A DNA stretch of 64,000 nucleotides from Malachius bipustulatus (taxonomy: Eukaryota > Arthropoda > Insecta > Coleoptera > Melyridae): contig OU342630.1 in the NCBI GenBank assembly GCA_910589415.1, forward strand, positions 8,060,001-8,124,000. The letters run 5' to 3'. The notes beneath the pieces were generated by a model that saw nothing but the letters and a program-made list of their open reading frames with translations, searched no databases and was not told where the DNA came from. The position numbers and the translations under genes are program-made. How positions within the stretch are numbered: the stretch's first letter is position 1; every line of letters starts with the position of its first letter. Below are positions 34,624-46,150 of the stretch, one piece after another.

Positions 34624-36942
34624 GTAAGTGAAAAATAGAGTTTTCGTGCCGACTAAAAGTTGTTTTTCTTTTATGTTTCAAAAATTCTAAAATAACCCAA
34701 AGTATTTCAAATATTATTGACAAAGCCTACTAAACTGAAGAGTTATATTATCTATGATGTAAAGAACCCTTTTTTCCAATAATTTAACTTAAACATTATT
34801 AATTACTTAATAAAATAAATAAATATCGTATGGCTGTAGTAAAGCCCAAGTATGATGAGCTATTAGTTTGAAAAATAACTACTATAATACTCGTACTTGG
34901 TATGCACCATTGTGCAATACATTGGTATGACTTGGCTAGCTGACTTGCCGAGCCACGACTCGCCGGTTCCCCCGGCATGGGAAAGCGCATTAATTTATTA
35001 TTTTTGATAGATATAAATCAATAATTTTTTAACAACGAAATCCTGCTTCTGTCGCTATACACTGCGTCCAGGATAAGAATAAATAGCATGGGGATCTCGG
35101 AAACCGTGGGAGATGCAAGGTCGGTTGAATGAGGAAAAAGTTGTGCAACCAGAAGGACAATGCAATGGTAAAAAGAGACTTCAAAAATTATTTTTGATTT
35201 TCGAATTATAAGAAAAAATTTCAATTATTCTAGTTTTTCTTATTTATTGACGTTATTATTGAAGATGGGGAAAAGCTGAAGCCACATTTCCATTGAAGTT
35301 ATTTACCAGCTTTATTTTTGCAATGTCAATTTTTTTATCACACGATTCATATACAGATTTACAGGGCCGGACTGAACTTGGATTTTTAAATACGGCCCTG
35401 GATTTGTTATTGCAAAGATTTAAAAATATTTTAATTCTGAATTTAATGAAATGCCTCACATTATAGTACCGGGTGTCCCAACACTAGTGTCCACCCCCTA
35501 AATCGAGCTTAATTTTAAAGGTAAAAAATTTAAACTTTGAGGATTTGTGTACTTGATATAGGACCACGGAATGACATAATCAGTTTCATTAAAAAAAATT
35601 AGTTCGGGCGCCAGCGATAAAAAACTGTAAGATGGTGGTAAATTGTCGAAAAATTTTTTTTATTTTTTTTTCAATACATTCGTAGAAATCGATTAATAAA
35701 ATCAATATCGCTTGAAAGAAATGTGAAAAAACTAATTATAAGGCTTTAATTAAATAAAATATAATAATATAGCAATGACAGGTAGACAATAATCTGAACA
35801 ATATAATCAATTTAATCTGAAAACGGTAGGTGCAATAAGTTTTATGACAAAGTAAATAAGGCCCAAATAAATAGAAGGACGGCTCTTGCTGGGCTAGCCG
35901 GCACAATGAACCTGCACTGGACAGTGTCGTAGTATGGACTCATGAAAAAGGTGATTATTAAAAAGATATTAAAAATGTTTTTTAATGAAACTAATTATGC
36001 CATTCCGTGGTCCTATATCAAGTACACAAATCCTCAAAGTTTCAATTTTTTATCTTTAAAATTAAGCTCGATTTAGGGGGTGGACACTAGTGTTGGGACA
36101 CCCGGTACATAGTGGCTCAAACGTGTTTCGGATTATTTTATTATTTTATTATTGACATGTTATTATTGACATCCAGCTTAATTTCACTTTAATACGAATC
36201 TGTGCTCTTGTTTAACCTTTTCGACTTGTCGGATTGTGATGTCGATTAGTAATGCAATACAATACAACTCCAAGAAGTTCAGAAGAGCACATATCCGTAT
36301 TTATGGGGAAATTAAACTGATATTAATGTCAATAACTCTAGTATGAAACATATTTGAACCACCATGTGTGTCACATATCATTAAATTAAGAATTAAAATT
36401 TGATTAATTTTTTGCAATCAAAAATCCAGAGCAGTATTTAAAAAAACGAAGTTCAGTCCGGTCCAGCAAAAATGAATCGTCAGATAAAAAGATTGATATC
36501 GGGGAATTTTCACTAGTAACGTCAATAAATGAGAAAAACTAAAATTGGATATTTTGGGTTTTCGAAATAATTCGAAATCAAAAATAATTTTCGAAATGTC
36601 TTTCTGCATTTTCATTATCCTCCTGGTTGCTCAACTTTTCCCCCATTTAACCGACCCTGTATTTTCCACAGTTTCCGAGATCTCCATGCTGTTCATTCTT
36701 ATCTTGGACAGAGTGTACATATTTATTGTATCTTATTAGAAAAACTAAAAAAAGACAAGTTGGTATACTGTCTTGTCCGTTTAGTAGACTTTGTTCCAAC
36801 TAAAAAATAAAATGGTAAAAAAATACACATATTTGACGCTACGAAACGCAAAGCTGTTTTATTTTTATTTTTTATAGTTCTACTTCCTTGATTTCTATCT
36901 ACTTCCTAACTAAACTGCCAGTTAATCCCACAATAATTACAG
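34624..36942. repeat. sls intron with nested foldbacks
   Basis: An outer imperfect palindrome runs from about 35045 to 36720 (GTTCAGTCCGG and complement at about 35365 and 36450; GACGTTATTATTGAAG-like ends). In its loop sits a 637-bp TIR element (35469-36105) listed separately. The remainder is AT-rich intron. Confidence 0.7.
35469..36105. mobile_element. 637-bp TIR element flanked by TA
   Basis: Ends CCGGGTGTCCCAACACTAGT and exact complement, with arms of about 120 bp continuing through GAGGATTTGTGTACTTGATA. Flanked by TA on both sides. No coding region. The TA duplication suits Tc1/mariner-type elements. Confidence 0.8.
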
Positions 36943-37059
36943 TGATTTGTTTTACTCATTATTGTTACATACAATGTAAATCTGTTTTTGATACTTTGAA
37001 AACTATTGGCTCTGCTAATTTTGAGCCTGGAGACAGAAAAGCTGCCTCTGTTCCTGCAG
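36943..37059 (+). other. Candidate alternative sls exon A
   Basis: A 117-nt open segment between AATAATTACAG (acceptor) and CTGCAG|GTACAT (donor). Both borders are phase 1, so it can be inserted between the FN3-1 and FN3-2 exons without a frame change. It would encode a linker ending TIGSANFEPGDRKAASVPA. GC content rises in its last 60 nt compared with the intron. No family is recognised and the acceptor pyrimidine tract is weak, so it may be chance. Confidence 0.3.
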
Positions 37060-37441
37060 GTACATTTTAAGTCTGACGAGCCATTTTAGAGAAAAACGGG
37101 CAAATTTCAATTTGCGAAGTCATTTTCATTATTGATTTATAAAGGAGTTAAAAATCACGTCAAATTACAAAAATGACGTCACAATTAAACGAAAACTATG
37201 ACAATGACGTCGTAAACTGAAAAATTGTAAGTATAACAGAAGCAGCTTTTTAACAAAATATTTTCCAACCAACATTTCTCTCTAAAACAATTTAGGGGAG
37301 CCATATTTACCAAAATTCTATTTTGCATGTGATTTCCCTATAAATGTTTCTAAAACAGACTTACGTATATTTATTTGTGCTTGTTGTTAACTATAACTTC
37401 AGCTACTTCCTTATTTATTTGCTATAATGCTTCTGCTTCAG

Positions 37442-37525
37442 GAATACATTATGAGTTTGCTATGACTGATGAAACGCTTTATTGCTTGCTTGGAATTTTC
37501 CCACCCGCCCAACTAAATACTAGAA
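37442..37525 (+). other. Candidate alternative sls exon B
   Basis: An 84-nt open segment with a good acceptor (CTATAATGCTTCTGCTTCAG) and a strong donor (AGAA|GTAAGT), phase 1 on both sides, so again frame-neutral between FN3-1 and FN3-2. It would encode 28 residues (IHYEFAMTDETLYCLLGIF then PPAQLNTR). No homology is recognised. Splice-site quality makes it more credible than candidate A. Confidence 0.35.
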
Positions 37526-38078
37526 GTAAGTAAAACACAGTAGCTACCCTATGTATTGTGATTGTCTGGGATAGTATAATTTCTAATATACCTACCTACA
37601 TGCGGGCAGAAGCAAACCTACAATGTCCAATTGCCCGATTGGTATGGGAAAAAATTTCAAAATACAATTAATGGAAAATTGTAATTGGTATATTTAGCAT
37701 GTTAATTTCGGAAATTTCCTCCCATGGATATTTTTGGGATAGACTTTCGACTTTCATCTTATAATGATTACACTAACAGACTCTTTCATCACTTCAAACG
37801 ATTTAAGTTTTAGATTTTCGGGAAGATTTAAAAGTAGTCTATAAATAATCATTTTGATTAAATGTTAAAAAAATAGGTTTTCAATTTGTAAATTACTATA
37901 AGTCCAGCATACTCAATTATTATCCAAATTGGAACTACACCAATCCTAAGGCTCATTTATAACACATGTTAAGGACCACCTCTAAGATTTTCCGCAAATA
38001 AACGCTTCAAGCACAATATGTTACATCCTCATATAATATCTATATAACCCACAAATAACAACTCTTTTATTCCCGCAG
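37526..38078. other. sls intron, nothing recognised
   Basis: AT-rich intron ending with the acceptor TTTTATTCCCGCAG (38078). Confidence 0.5.
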
Positions 38079-38378
38079 CACCGCCGTCGCCACCAGTTAA
38101 TCTACATGTGGTGACCACGACGTCAAGAAGCGCGACACTTGCTTGGAGTCCTCCTGAGCACGATGGTGGAGCTCCGATTAGCGGATATCTTGTGGAACGA
38201 CGTCTCGAATATGTGCCGGCTTGGGAGAAAATCGCTACCCTGGAGCCAAGACTACTGGAATTTACAAGCGATAACCTCAAGGAAAGGGAAGATTATCTCT
38301 TCAGAGTTTCGGCGGAAAACTGCGTAGGGGTCAGCGTGCCAGCACAAAGCGAGCTAGTGCAACTCAAAAAACACGCAA
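38079..38378 (+). CDS. sls: sls exon: FN3 domain 2
   Basis: 300-nt phase 1-1 exon, acceptor TTATTCCCGCAG, donor GCAA|GTAAGT. It starts PPSPPVNLHVVTTT, has ATLAWSPPEHDGGAP with the core Trp, ISGYLVERRLEYVPAWEKI, and EDYLFRVSAENCVGVSVPA with the tyrosine-corner motif. The codons are more GC-rich than in the PEVK exon. Confidence 0.95.
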
Positions 38379-39379
38379 GTAAGTACCTACATGATTGAAT
38401 TTTCTAATGGGATTAATATTAAGCAGATTTTTGATTTTATTACCATTATGGAATATCATTAGCTAAGATAGGTACACTTAGCAGAGTTCCTAATAAAAAG
38501 TGATATGATTTAATAGATGGCTAAATAGATGATTTTAGTAATTTTCTCTGAACTCACACTCGTTTCTCTCTCTTAGCAAATTAGGTTTTTTGTTCTCAAT
38601 AATCCGGATGTGATACTGTAAGTAACTAACATATTTAAATTACAAAATAAGAATTCGTTTCATAAACATCTGCATGGAAGAGATATATTCATCACACTTA
38701 TTCTTGCTTGTATTATTGTTGAGGAGACACAAAATTATAAAACCAGATGTTGTAACAGTTAAAATTAGCTCTCAATGTTCAATGTGTAGGTACACATGTG
38801 GCAAAAGTGAGCAATATTTACTTTGTAAATATTTTTTTCAATGCTCTGTATGAACTCGTCAATATTGACTGACTAAATAATATTGTAAGTTTTTTAAACT
38901 GATAACTTAGAAATTGGTCCAGTTTTAGGCAATAAAATACCTACAGTTTATGGATATAGGTATATTACATAAAGCAAACAATGAAAATAGATTCTGTGGG
39001 TAATGTAATGTGGTTGTAACATTTTTAAGGTAAGAACTGCTATCTAAAACTTAATCACGTGGTTTAATTTGATAATTTTAAGAACCTTACTTGAGGTCTA
39101 TTGCATGATGGTACTCATCGATTAGTGAAATTTTACAAGTTATACATACGAGTTAGTATATTACGAGCAATAATATTATTTCCACCGGGTGATGAAAATT
39201 ATAAAAATTTTCATTTTTCATATTATAAGGGGTGTTCACGAGGCTCATAAAACGCGTGTAGTTTTACTAAATCATGACAGTTCGTGGTTTTATACAAAAT
39301 TTAACTAATCGGATTGGCTTGCTATCTGAAGTACGAATTTCTGATTTCATGGTTAAATCTCATGTTTAATTTTTTTTCT
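38379..39379. other. sls intron, nothing recognised
   Basis: AT-rich intron upstream of the second copy of the 2.7 kb TIR element. No gene or clear repeat. Confidence 0.5.
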
Positions 39380-40004
39380 AAATAGGCTGCCAAGGTCACG
39401 TGAAATATCAGCATTGATGTCATATCTAAAATTTTGTAGGTGCAATGAAGAATCTCTTATAAATTAACAGTTTTTATTCATTTGGAAATAAGATTTAAGG
39501 TTTCTTTTCATTATAGCTGATGTTAATCCATAATAAGCTAAAAAATATAATAAATTCCTATTTGTAAAAACGAATTTTATTGGAAAGTTGTAACCGCATT
39601 ACAAATTAAATTAATATAAGACTTGACAGTTGATAATTTAAAAGCTGAACTAAAATATTTACAACCCCTCACCACTTCCGGTTATACCTACCGGAAGTTG
39701 ATATCAACTTTCTTATTTTAAATGGTACATCCTGTAAATTATTACATTTTCAGATTGCATGAAAAAATGTAATAAAAATGGTGTTTATAGTTCAAAATTG
39801 GAACGGATGGTTTATGAGTTATAAACAAATGAAAATCGAAATTTTCAATTTTCAAAGCAGCTTAGGTCGAAAACGGGTCATGATGTCGGAAAACGGCTTA
39901 CATGTCCCTATCTTAACTTTTCACGTGGTATCCTATGGTATGGATGAAATTTTTATACAATGTAATGATAAATCAGCGATTTAAAAAAAAAAATTTAAAT
40001 AAAA

Positions 40005-40380
40005 CAATGAAGAGGTAGGTCGTATGAGTATAAAGTACATAAAGTGCAATTGCTAGCCTGTTAAACGGGGTCGGAGTACCTATTCCTCCATCGCCCATAA
40101 CAGTTGTCATGCTGGCAGTGCCCGAAACTTCAATCAAGAGAGAGAGAGAGCCTCCACACATCCAAAAACGGAGCCAACCAGAGTACCAGAAAAAGCGCAG
40201 ACACGTGTTTCGAAATCTAGAGATCAGTCTAAAGAACTAACCGTGAGTTCACTCTAAGTTTATTGCAGTTTCAGACACCACCATATTATGGGCGATTGAG
40301 GAATACTCTGACCCCGTTTAACAGGCTAGTAATTGCACTTTATGTGTTTTATACTCATACGACCTACCTCGCTTCATTCT
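40005..40380. repeat. Palindromic element nested in the foldback loop
   Basis: Arms of about 100 bp (GAGGTAGGTCGTATGAGTAT and complement; GCCTGTTAAACGGGGTC and complement). They run 40009-40110 and 40276-40378. It includes a short GA run (AGAGAGAGAGAG) near 40139. No coding region. Confidence 0.8.
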
Positions 40381-41397
40381 TTTATTTATTAACCGTTGAG
40401 TATTATACTACTTGCCTTTTTCTCTTAATTTTTTTTCTATACCACAGCGTAGGGTATGAAAAGTTAAGAAGGGACATGTAAGCCGTTTTCCGATATCTTT
40501 ACCCGTTTTCAAGCTAAGCTGCTTTGAAATAAGGAAAATTGCGATTTTCATTTGTTTATAACTCATAAATCACTTGCTACAAATTTGAACTGTAAACACC
40601 ATTTTATTACATTTTTTCAGGCAATCTGAAAATGTAATAATATACAGGGTGTACCATTTAAAAAAAGAAAAAGATGGCAACTTCCGGTATAACCGGAAGT
40701 CGCGTGGGATTGTAAATATTTTAGTTCAGCTCGTCAAAATTAAAATCATAAAAGTACAAATTTATAATCTTCTACTTCGAACACTTCTCCATATGAAAAT
40801 GCTCCCAAGGTTCTCGCGCCTCACCCTGTGTAATCAATGCCATATACCTATAAATTAATATTTCTACACAGTCATAAACTCTTTTTTAAGTAGGTATACT
40901 TTAGGTATTAGGTACTATTGTAATAGTCCGACTATGTAAATGAAATTATAATAAATAATACTTTATAATATAATAATATGCCGAATAATATCTGATTATG
41001 AAAATTAGAATAGGCCTCCATATCAAGTATCATTGTTAGATAAAAGGATGAAGTTGAGTGTTCACCTTCAGATATAGTAGGTATAACTTCAGATTGTTGA
41101 GGTAAATTTTGTTCTTCCACTTCTCACTGTTCTCCTCGGCAAGGTACCTAAATATGTAAAGGAACTACAACTGCAGAAGGAAGAAAACTGACGATCGGAA
41201 ATAAAATCATCTCGTAAGCTCCATAAATTTTGACGTTGACCAAAGTAAAATGATTTATACTTCGCTCACTGATATTACTGGTATGTAATAAGGGGCCTCC
41301 ATTCATAGATCCATCTTCAAAATATTAAATCAAATCTGCCACCATTTTTGGCTTCTTTACTTAAATACTTTCGGATTTTGCTTACTCTTATAGAATA

Positions 41398-41462
41398 GCC
41401 ACAATAGACCTTCGGTCGCAGTGGAGGTGTCACAATGACCCACTCACGATAAATCTAAAATC
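41398..41462 (+). mobile_element. 65-bp 5'-truncated LINE insertion with 12-bp target duplication
   Basis: The same LINE 3' end as at 20075 and 47262 (GCCACAATAGACC...TCACGATAAATCTAAAATC) is bounded by the direct repeat TCTTATAGAATA at 41386-41397 and 41463-41474. The retained piece is only the last 65 bp of the element. Confidence 0.85.
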
Positions 41463-41715
41463 TCTTATAGAATAAAAAATCTCTATTCTTTCGTTATTTT
41501 TAATTTATTTTATAAAATTAAGTCAATTTTTTAAATTGATTGATTAATTGATTGATTGATTAAATCAATTAAATTAATTTTAAACAAATTAAGTCTCAAA
41601 ACTGACAGATGTATAAACAGAAAAAAAAATCATTTTGTTATTTTGGATAAAAAAGTTGACAACAGAGATGTTGTAATCGAATATTTAATTTATTGTTTTT
41701 GAATGCTGCTAATGC

Positions 41716-43857
41716 TAAACCATTTTCAATCTAAGCTGCTTTGAAAATAAAAAATTGCGATTTTAATTTGTTTACAACTCATAAATTACTCGTTAGAAAC
41801 TGCAAATCATTCAGAAGAATAAAGTATTAATTGCCCAATTTTATTGCGATAGGGAAAATACCAAAATTCTTTTCTGCTTCTAGTTTCTTTTAAATTTTTT
41901 TCTTTCCGTTAACTTATCTTCTTCCTGCTTTCAGTTTTCCTTCTCTATTTCTTTTTTGTCTTTGCTGTCTCTTGTTCTTCTCTTTAGCTCTTATAAATAA
42001 TTATTTCTCCGTTTTAAACTTTCTTTCTGACAGATATTTTTCAAATTATCATCTCATATTTTCTCGTTGCTATCGTAATTATCCCCTTAATTTTTTTCTC
42101 ATTCCGGTTTTCTTTAACATTCCAAAAAATATTTTCTTTTGACATTTTCAATTTCTTCTATTCTTATTACAATTTTTTTTCTTACAAAATATTTAAATTT
42201 AATTGTTACTTTTTAAATTCTATTCCAACTTGAAAGTATTATTTATCTTTACCTGAACCCATGTTTTCATAACAATATACTTATTAGTAAATTTAGTTAT
42301 TATAGGTATGGTATAAACATTAAAAATAGAAGTATTAGGATCCTCCAGTAATACTTGTTTTTGTGATCAAACATCACTTTAATTTACAGTTCACACGGTG
42401 AAACCTTGTCTATTTTCATGGCAAAAGTTACACACTGTTATGTCAATTATCATGACAGTATGTAGTACTAATCAAGTAGGTAAGCTTCTTATCTAATCAA
42501 TATCATATATAGGTCATGCTATAAAAGCTTAACAGGAAACTTTCGTATCTGCATATTATTGCCGGTAGTGACAATGTTGACGTGTTCTACAATAATACAC
42601 TTTTACCACGTAAGTTTTCTTAAGTTCCATTAGTCGTAAAATCAAGAGTTCCATAGTAAGTCATGAATTATTTTGAAATCTTCAATTGATTTTCATCAAT
42701 TTAAATTGATGATTTAAATCTCACTTTATTTTAAGCTATGCAGCGCATAAAAATGAACACATTTTGAAGCGAAATTTCTTAGCACTGTGGTAGTAAAATT
42801 AGAACTAGGTACTTTATTTGTGGACTCATCCGAGAGGTAGATAATTCCAAAACGTTTTTTGTACCCTTCAATAAGTATTTATTATTCGGAATCATTTAAA
42901 AATATTTACACATAAACACACCTTCTGATGTTAATAACTGTTGAACGTATTATTAACAAAGTAAGAATTACAATTATAAAAAATGAAGCTTGACGAAGTT
43001 CCTAAAATAATTCTGTAATTATACCTACTTTTGCACTTTTGAAAAAATTGCAAAATTTTAATGTTTATTGCGTGCAAATTTTCATTGGATTGAAATTATG
43101 CCAGCAGAATACAGAAGTAACACCGGTCTTAAGAAACAACGGTGTTATTAATGAAATAGTTCTTTTTAATTTTAACTTAAATATCCAGTACCTATCTTGA
43201 AAGAGGGACGCCCAAATGAAAAATGGCGTGAGAGTCCCATTATATTTGGCCAAACAATCTATGGCTAAGAGCCTGACATATTTTCTCGGTAAATTTGCCG
43301 TCAAATTAAGCAGCTTTTCAAGAACAAAATGATATTGCTTATAATACAGATAATCACAAAGACGATAGGTAGGTACTCCTTACCCATATTACTACAGTAA
43401 GCGGCTTACACAAACATGGCATTAAAAAAAAATTAAACACAAGAGTATAATTTATTATACTGACGAGTTCTAGTGGAGCACATTGATATTTTCAAAACAA
43501 AATGTTTGGTAAACAGGTAAACCAAACCAAATTCATTAGTATAAAGTTCTCTTAACAACAGATGACCTGGTGAAAACGGAGACATGGGCGTTTCATTAAA
43601 GTTCAGCTCATCAGTCTGCCATGTTAATTGTTAATCAAAAACACACCAGGAGAGGAGTGTGTCGAACATTATAATTATTCTATTATGTCAATTTTGTTTC
43701 TTTCAAATTCATTATTATTGGTAGCAAAACTAAAAAATGATGTTAATATAACATGAAAAATTTTTGATTATTCTGACACCTTCTGATTATTTTTTTAAAT
43801 TATTTTCCAACCAAACATCATTAACTAAAGATAACTGAACGATTCTCAATTTTGCAG
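41716..43857. other. sls intron with partial foldback arm and pyrimidine-rich tract
   Basis: 41716-41790 resembles one arm of the shared foldback family (AAGCTGCTTTGAAAAT, ATTTGTTTACAACTCATAAA). About 41860-42190 is strongly pyrimidine-rich on the plus strand (TTCTTCCTGCTTTCAG-like runs). The rest is AT-rich intron. It ends at the acceptor CTCAATTTTGCAG (43857). Confidence 0.55.
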
Positions 43858-44172
43858 CTGTGCCATCACCACCAACCCCACCACTGGAACTGCGTACTAT
43901 CGGTCCAAATGCAGCCGTGGTTGAATGGGGAGTTCCCGAATCGGATGGCGGAGCACCACTGCAGGGATATAACATTGCCCTGAGAGATACTAGTCGAACG
44001 ATGTGGATAGAGATCGGGCGCGTTCCCAAGGGGGTGCTTAAATTTACAGTCAGAGATTTACAAGAGGGTCACGATTACCTCTTCAGAATATATGCTAGAA
44101 ACGAAATAGGACTTAGTGAACCACTGGAAGGCCCTGAAGGAGAACCATTCAAGGTGTTGCCTTCAGTAGGAG
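43858..44172 (+). CDS. sls: sls exon: FN3 domain 3
   Basis: 315-nt phase 1-1 exon, acceptor CAATTTTGCAG, donor GAG|GTAAGT. It starts VPSPPTPPLELRTIG, has AAVVEWGVPESDGGAP with the core Trp, LQGYNIALRDTSRTMWIEI, and HDYLFRIYARNEIGLSEPL. It is the last folded domain before the C-terminus. Confidence 0.95.
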
Positions 44173-45097
44173 GTAAGTGTAAAGTTACATGGCGAAAGAT
44201 ATATTTACATTATTTAAACAGCTATTTTACTGATAGAAGTATCCCTAACTCTCTTTAACGTTTCAAGATTTCTTTTCGGCGTCTGCAGTGTATCAATAAG
44301 CGTATAATATTGTTGTTTTTAGGAAAAATTTAATAGTTTTATGTACCAAGGGCATTACTTAGATGATAATGCCCGAGGTCGACATGATCCAGCCCAAGGG
44401 AAGGATGTCGACAGATGGGCATTATCATTCAATAATGCCAGTGGTTCATGCAAGACTTTATTTTTCAATTACATTGCGAAAATAAAACTAAATGCAATGA
44501 TTTTCTTACGTAACAATTATATGTAGAATTGATAGGGTATAAAGTAACTTTTACATTGCTAGGCAAATTGATTGTTGTGTATTGTCATTATTTTATTACT
44601 ATTTTATATTATTTTTATTGTAATGACACATGCGGGCATTATGGATTATAAGCCCGTTTATAACGCCCTGGTTGTTATGGAGTATTTTATGTACGCTATT
44701 GACATTATAATGAGTAATTGAAAAATAAGCAAGTTTTTCCTTATTAAAAAATTAAACATACAATCATTATGGTCTATGTTGTATTATGGCACCGATAAGA
44801 CAAGAAGTGTTTTTAATAGATTTTTTTTCATTGATTGAATTTTTCTATTTTGAAAAAAACTTTAAAAATTTTTATTAAAATTTTTTTTATTACCTATTGA
44901 ATAGTTTTGGTTATGTAAAAAGGTCTATTTACATCTGAAGGGGACGGCCCAACAACGAAACGCCTGACCTGACCCGGCCCGTATCCGTGTCATTAGATGC
45001 AAATAAATAGACCTTAAAATGTTGTATCAAATGTTCATCAATAATAATTATTTTGTATATTAGTTGTACATTATTTCTTCATGTATTTTATTTGCAG
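44173..45097. other. Last sls intron with a GGGCATTAT hairpin
   Basis: GATAATGCCC (44365-44374) pairs with GGGCATTATC (44417-44426), with an inner stem GTCGACAT/ATGTCGAC (44379 and 44405). Related GGGCATTAT/ATAACGCCC fragments follow to about 44710. It ends at the acceptor TATTTTATTTGCAG (45097). Confidence 0.6.
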
Positions 45098-45294
45098 AAC
45101 CAGACCAAGAAGACTTCAGAGAAGCCACAGAAACAGAAAAAGAACCGACTTCTTATAGTACGGAAACAACAACATCCTGGCTAAGAGAGTCCAACATGGA
45201 TGCAGATATTGATTCATATGCAAAGGGAGAGTTACTCAAGAAAGATGAATATTTCTTCCGAATCTGGTGTTATGCAAAACATCTCTTCAAGTAA
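45098..45294 (+). CDS. sls: sls terminal coding exon
   Basis: Enters in phase 1 and encodes 65 residues plus a TAA stop (45292-45294). The Glu/Thr/Ser-rich stretch (EPDQEDFREATETEKE, SYSTETTTSW) is followed by a compact tail, KKDEYFFRIWCYAKHLFK. FFRIWCYAKHLF resembles the end strand of an FN3 fold and is probably a conserved C-terminus. No kinase domain follows, which excludes projectin and twitchin. Confidence 0.92.
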
Positions 45295-46150
45295 ATGTTC
45301 TGCTGCTGATAAGAACAAATTAAAACTATTCCTATAATAATAATGATAATTTACATCTGTCAATATAGCTTCTCAAACCAATTTGGTGTAATATTTATGT
45401 ACAACAAAATTCAGCAGTTTTCTTCTAAGTTTGATTTCAAATATTTTCTCAAATAAATCTAAGTAATGTGGCCTTTAAACTTTTACCCGGTTAGATTATA
45501 TTAATATACATAAATTGTTACGTCACATTATGAACCAATAATTATTTTTGATACATTCTCCTGAAAAATGCTTAATAATAATTATCGCCTACCTATGATT
45601 TTTACTTAAATTTTGCGACTTTTAGATGTAAATAATTATTTTACCTAAGTAGATATTACTAGTATTTTATAATGTACTGATTTTGACAATATTATAGATG
45701 AAATTATTTTCAAAACTTGTTCATTACTTTTAAACCTATAAATTGCGGATTGTGAGTGAATTTTTTTATTTATATACTTGTTCGAATAACTTTTGAAAAT
45801 AATTTTACTAATGTCTGAAAAGATACTGTGATACTGATTATGAATTTTACTCGATTTGTTGAGATTACCTGTAATACGAATACGACTTGAATGTATACAT
45901 AAAATATATACTTATATTATTATTATGATTGCAATTTCATGCTATTACTATATTTTTTGTTTTAAATCTCTACTATATTGTTACTGCAATGCCTTATTAT
46001 GTATTCTTATTGTTATATTATTATTCAAAGCTTAGATATGCATATTCGATTTTCTCTTTGAGAGAAATATAGGTGCAATTTAAATCAATCATGGGAAATT
46101 CGATTGTGCCACATCTGAATTTTGAATAAAGGCATGTGTATAATAAATTA
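45295..46150 (+). other. sls: sls 3' UTR with polyadenylation signals
   Basis: AATAAA occurs at 45452-45457 (early) and at 46125-46130, followed by a second AATAAA in GTATAATAAATT near 46142. The true end is likely near 46150, but the sequence alone cannot choose between the two sites. Confidence 0.55.

Larger units (their letters stand above)
39380..41715. mobile_element. TIR element with transposase relic, copy 2 (inverted)
   Basis: Left end TTTCTAAATAGGCTGCCAAG matches the ends of copy 1. Landmarks then follow copy 1 in reverse: CAGCATTGATGTCATATCTA, ATTTGGAAATAAG, the foldback core (about 39700-40660) and the transposase relic (minus strand about 41240-41370). The match ends near 41715 (copy 1 counterpart about 6050), so this copy lacks one terminus. 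Two later insertions interrupt it: a 376-bp palindrome in the foldback loop (40005-40380) and a 65-bp LINE end (41398-41462). Confidence 0.75.

Noticed and set aside
44341..44526. Open frame starting MYQGHYLDDNARGRHD
   Set aside because: It covers the GGGCATTAT hairpin; coding is unlikely.
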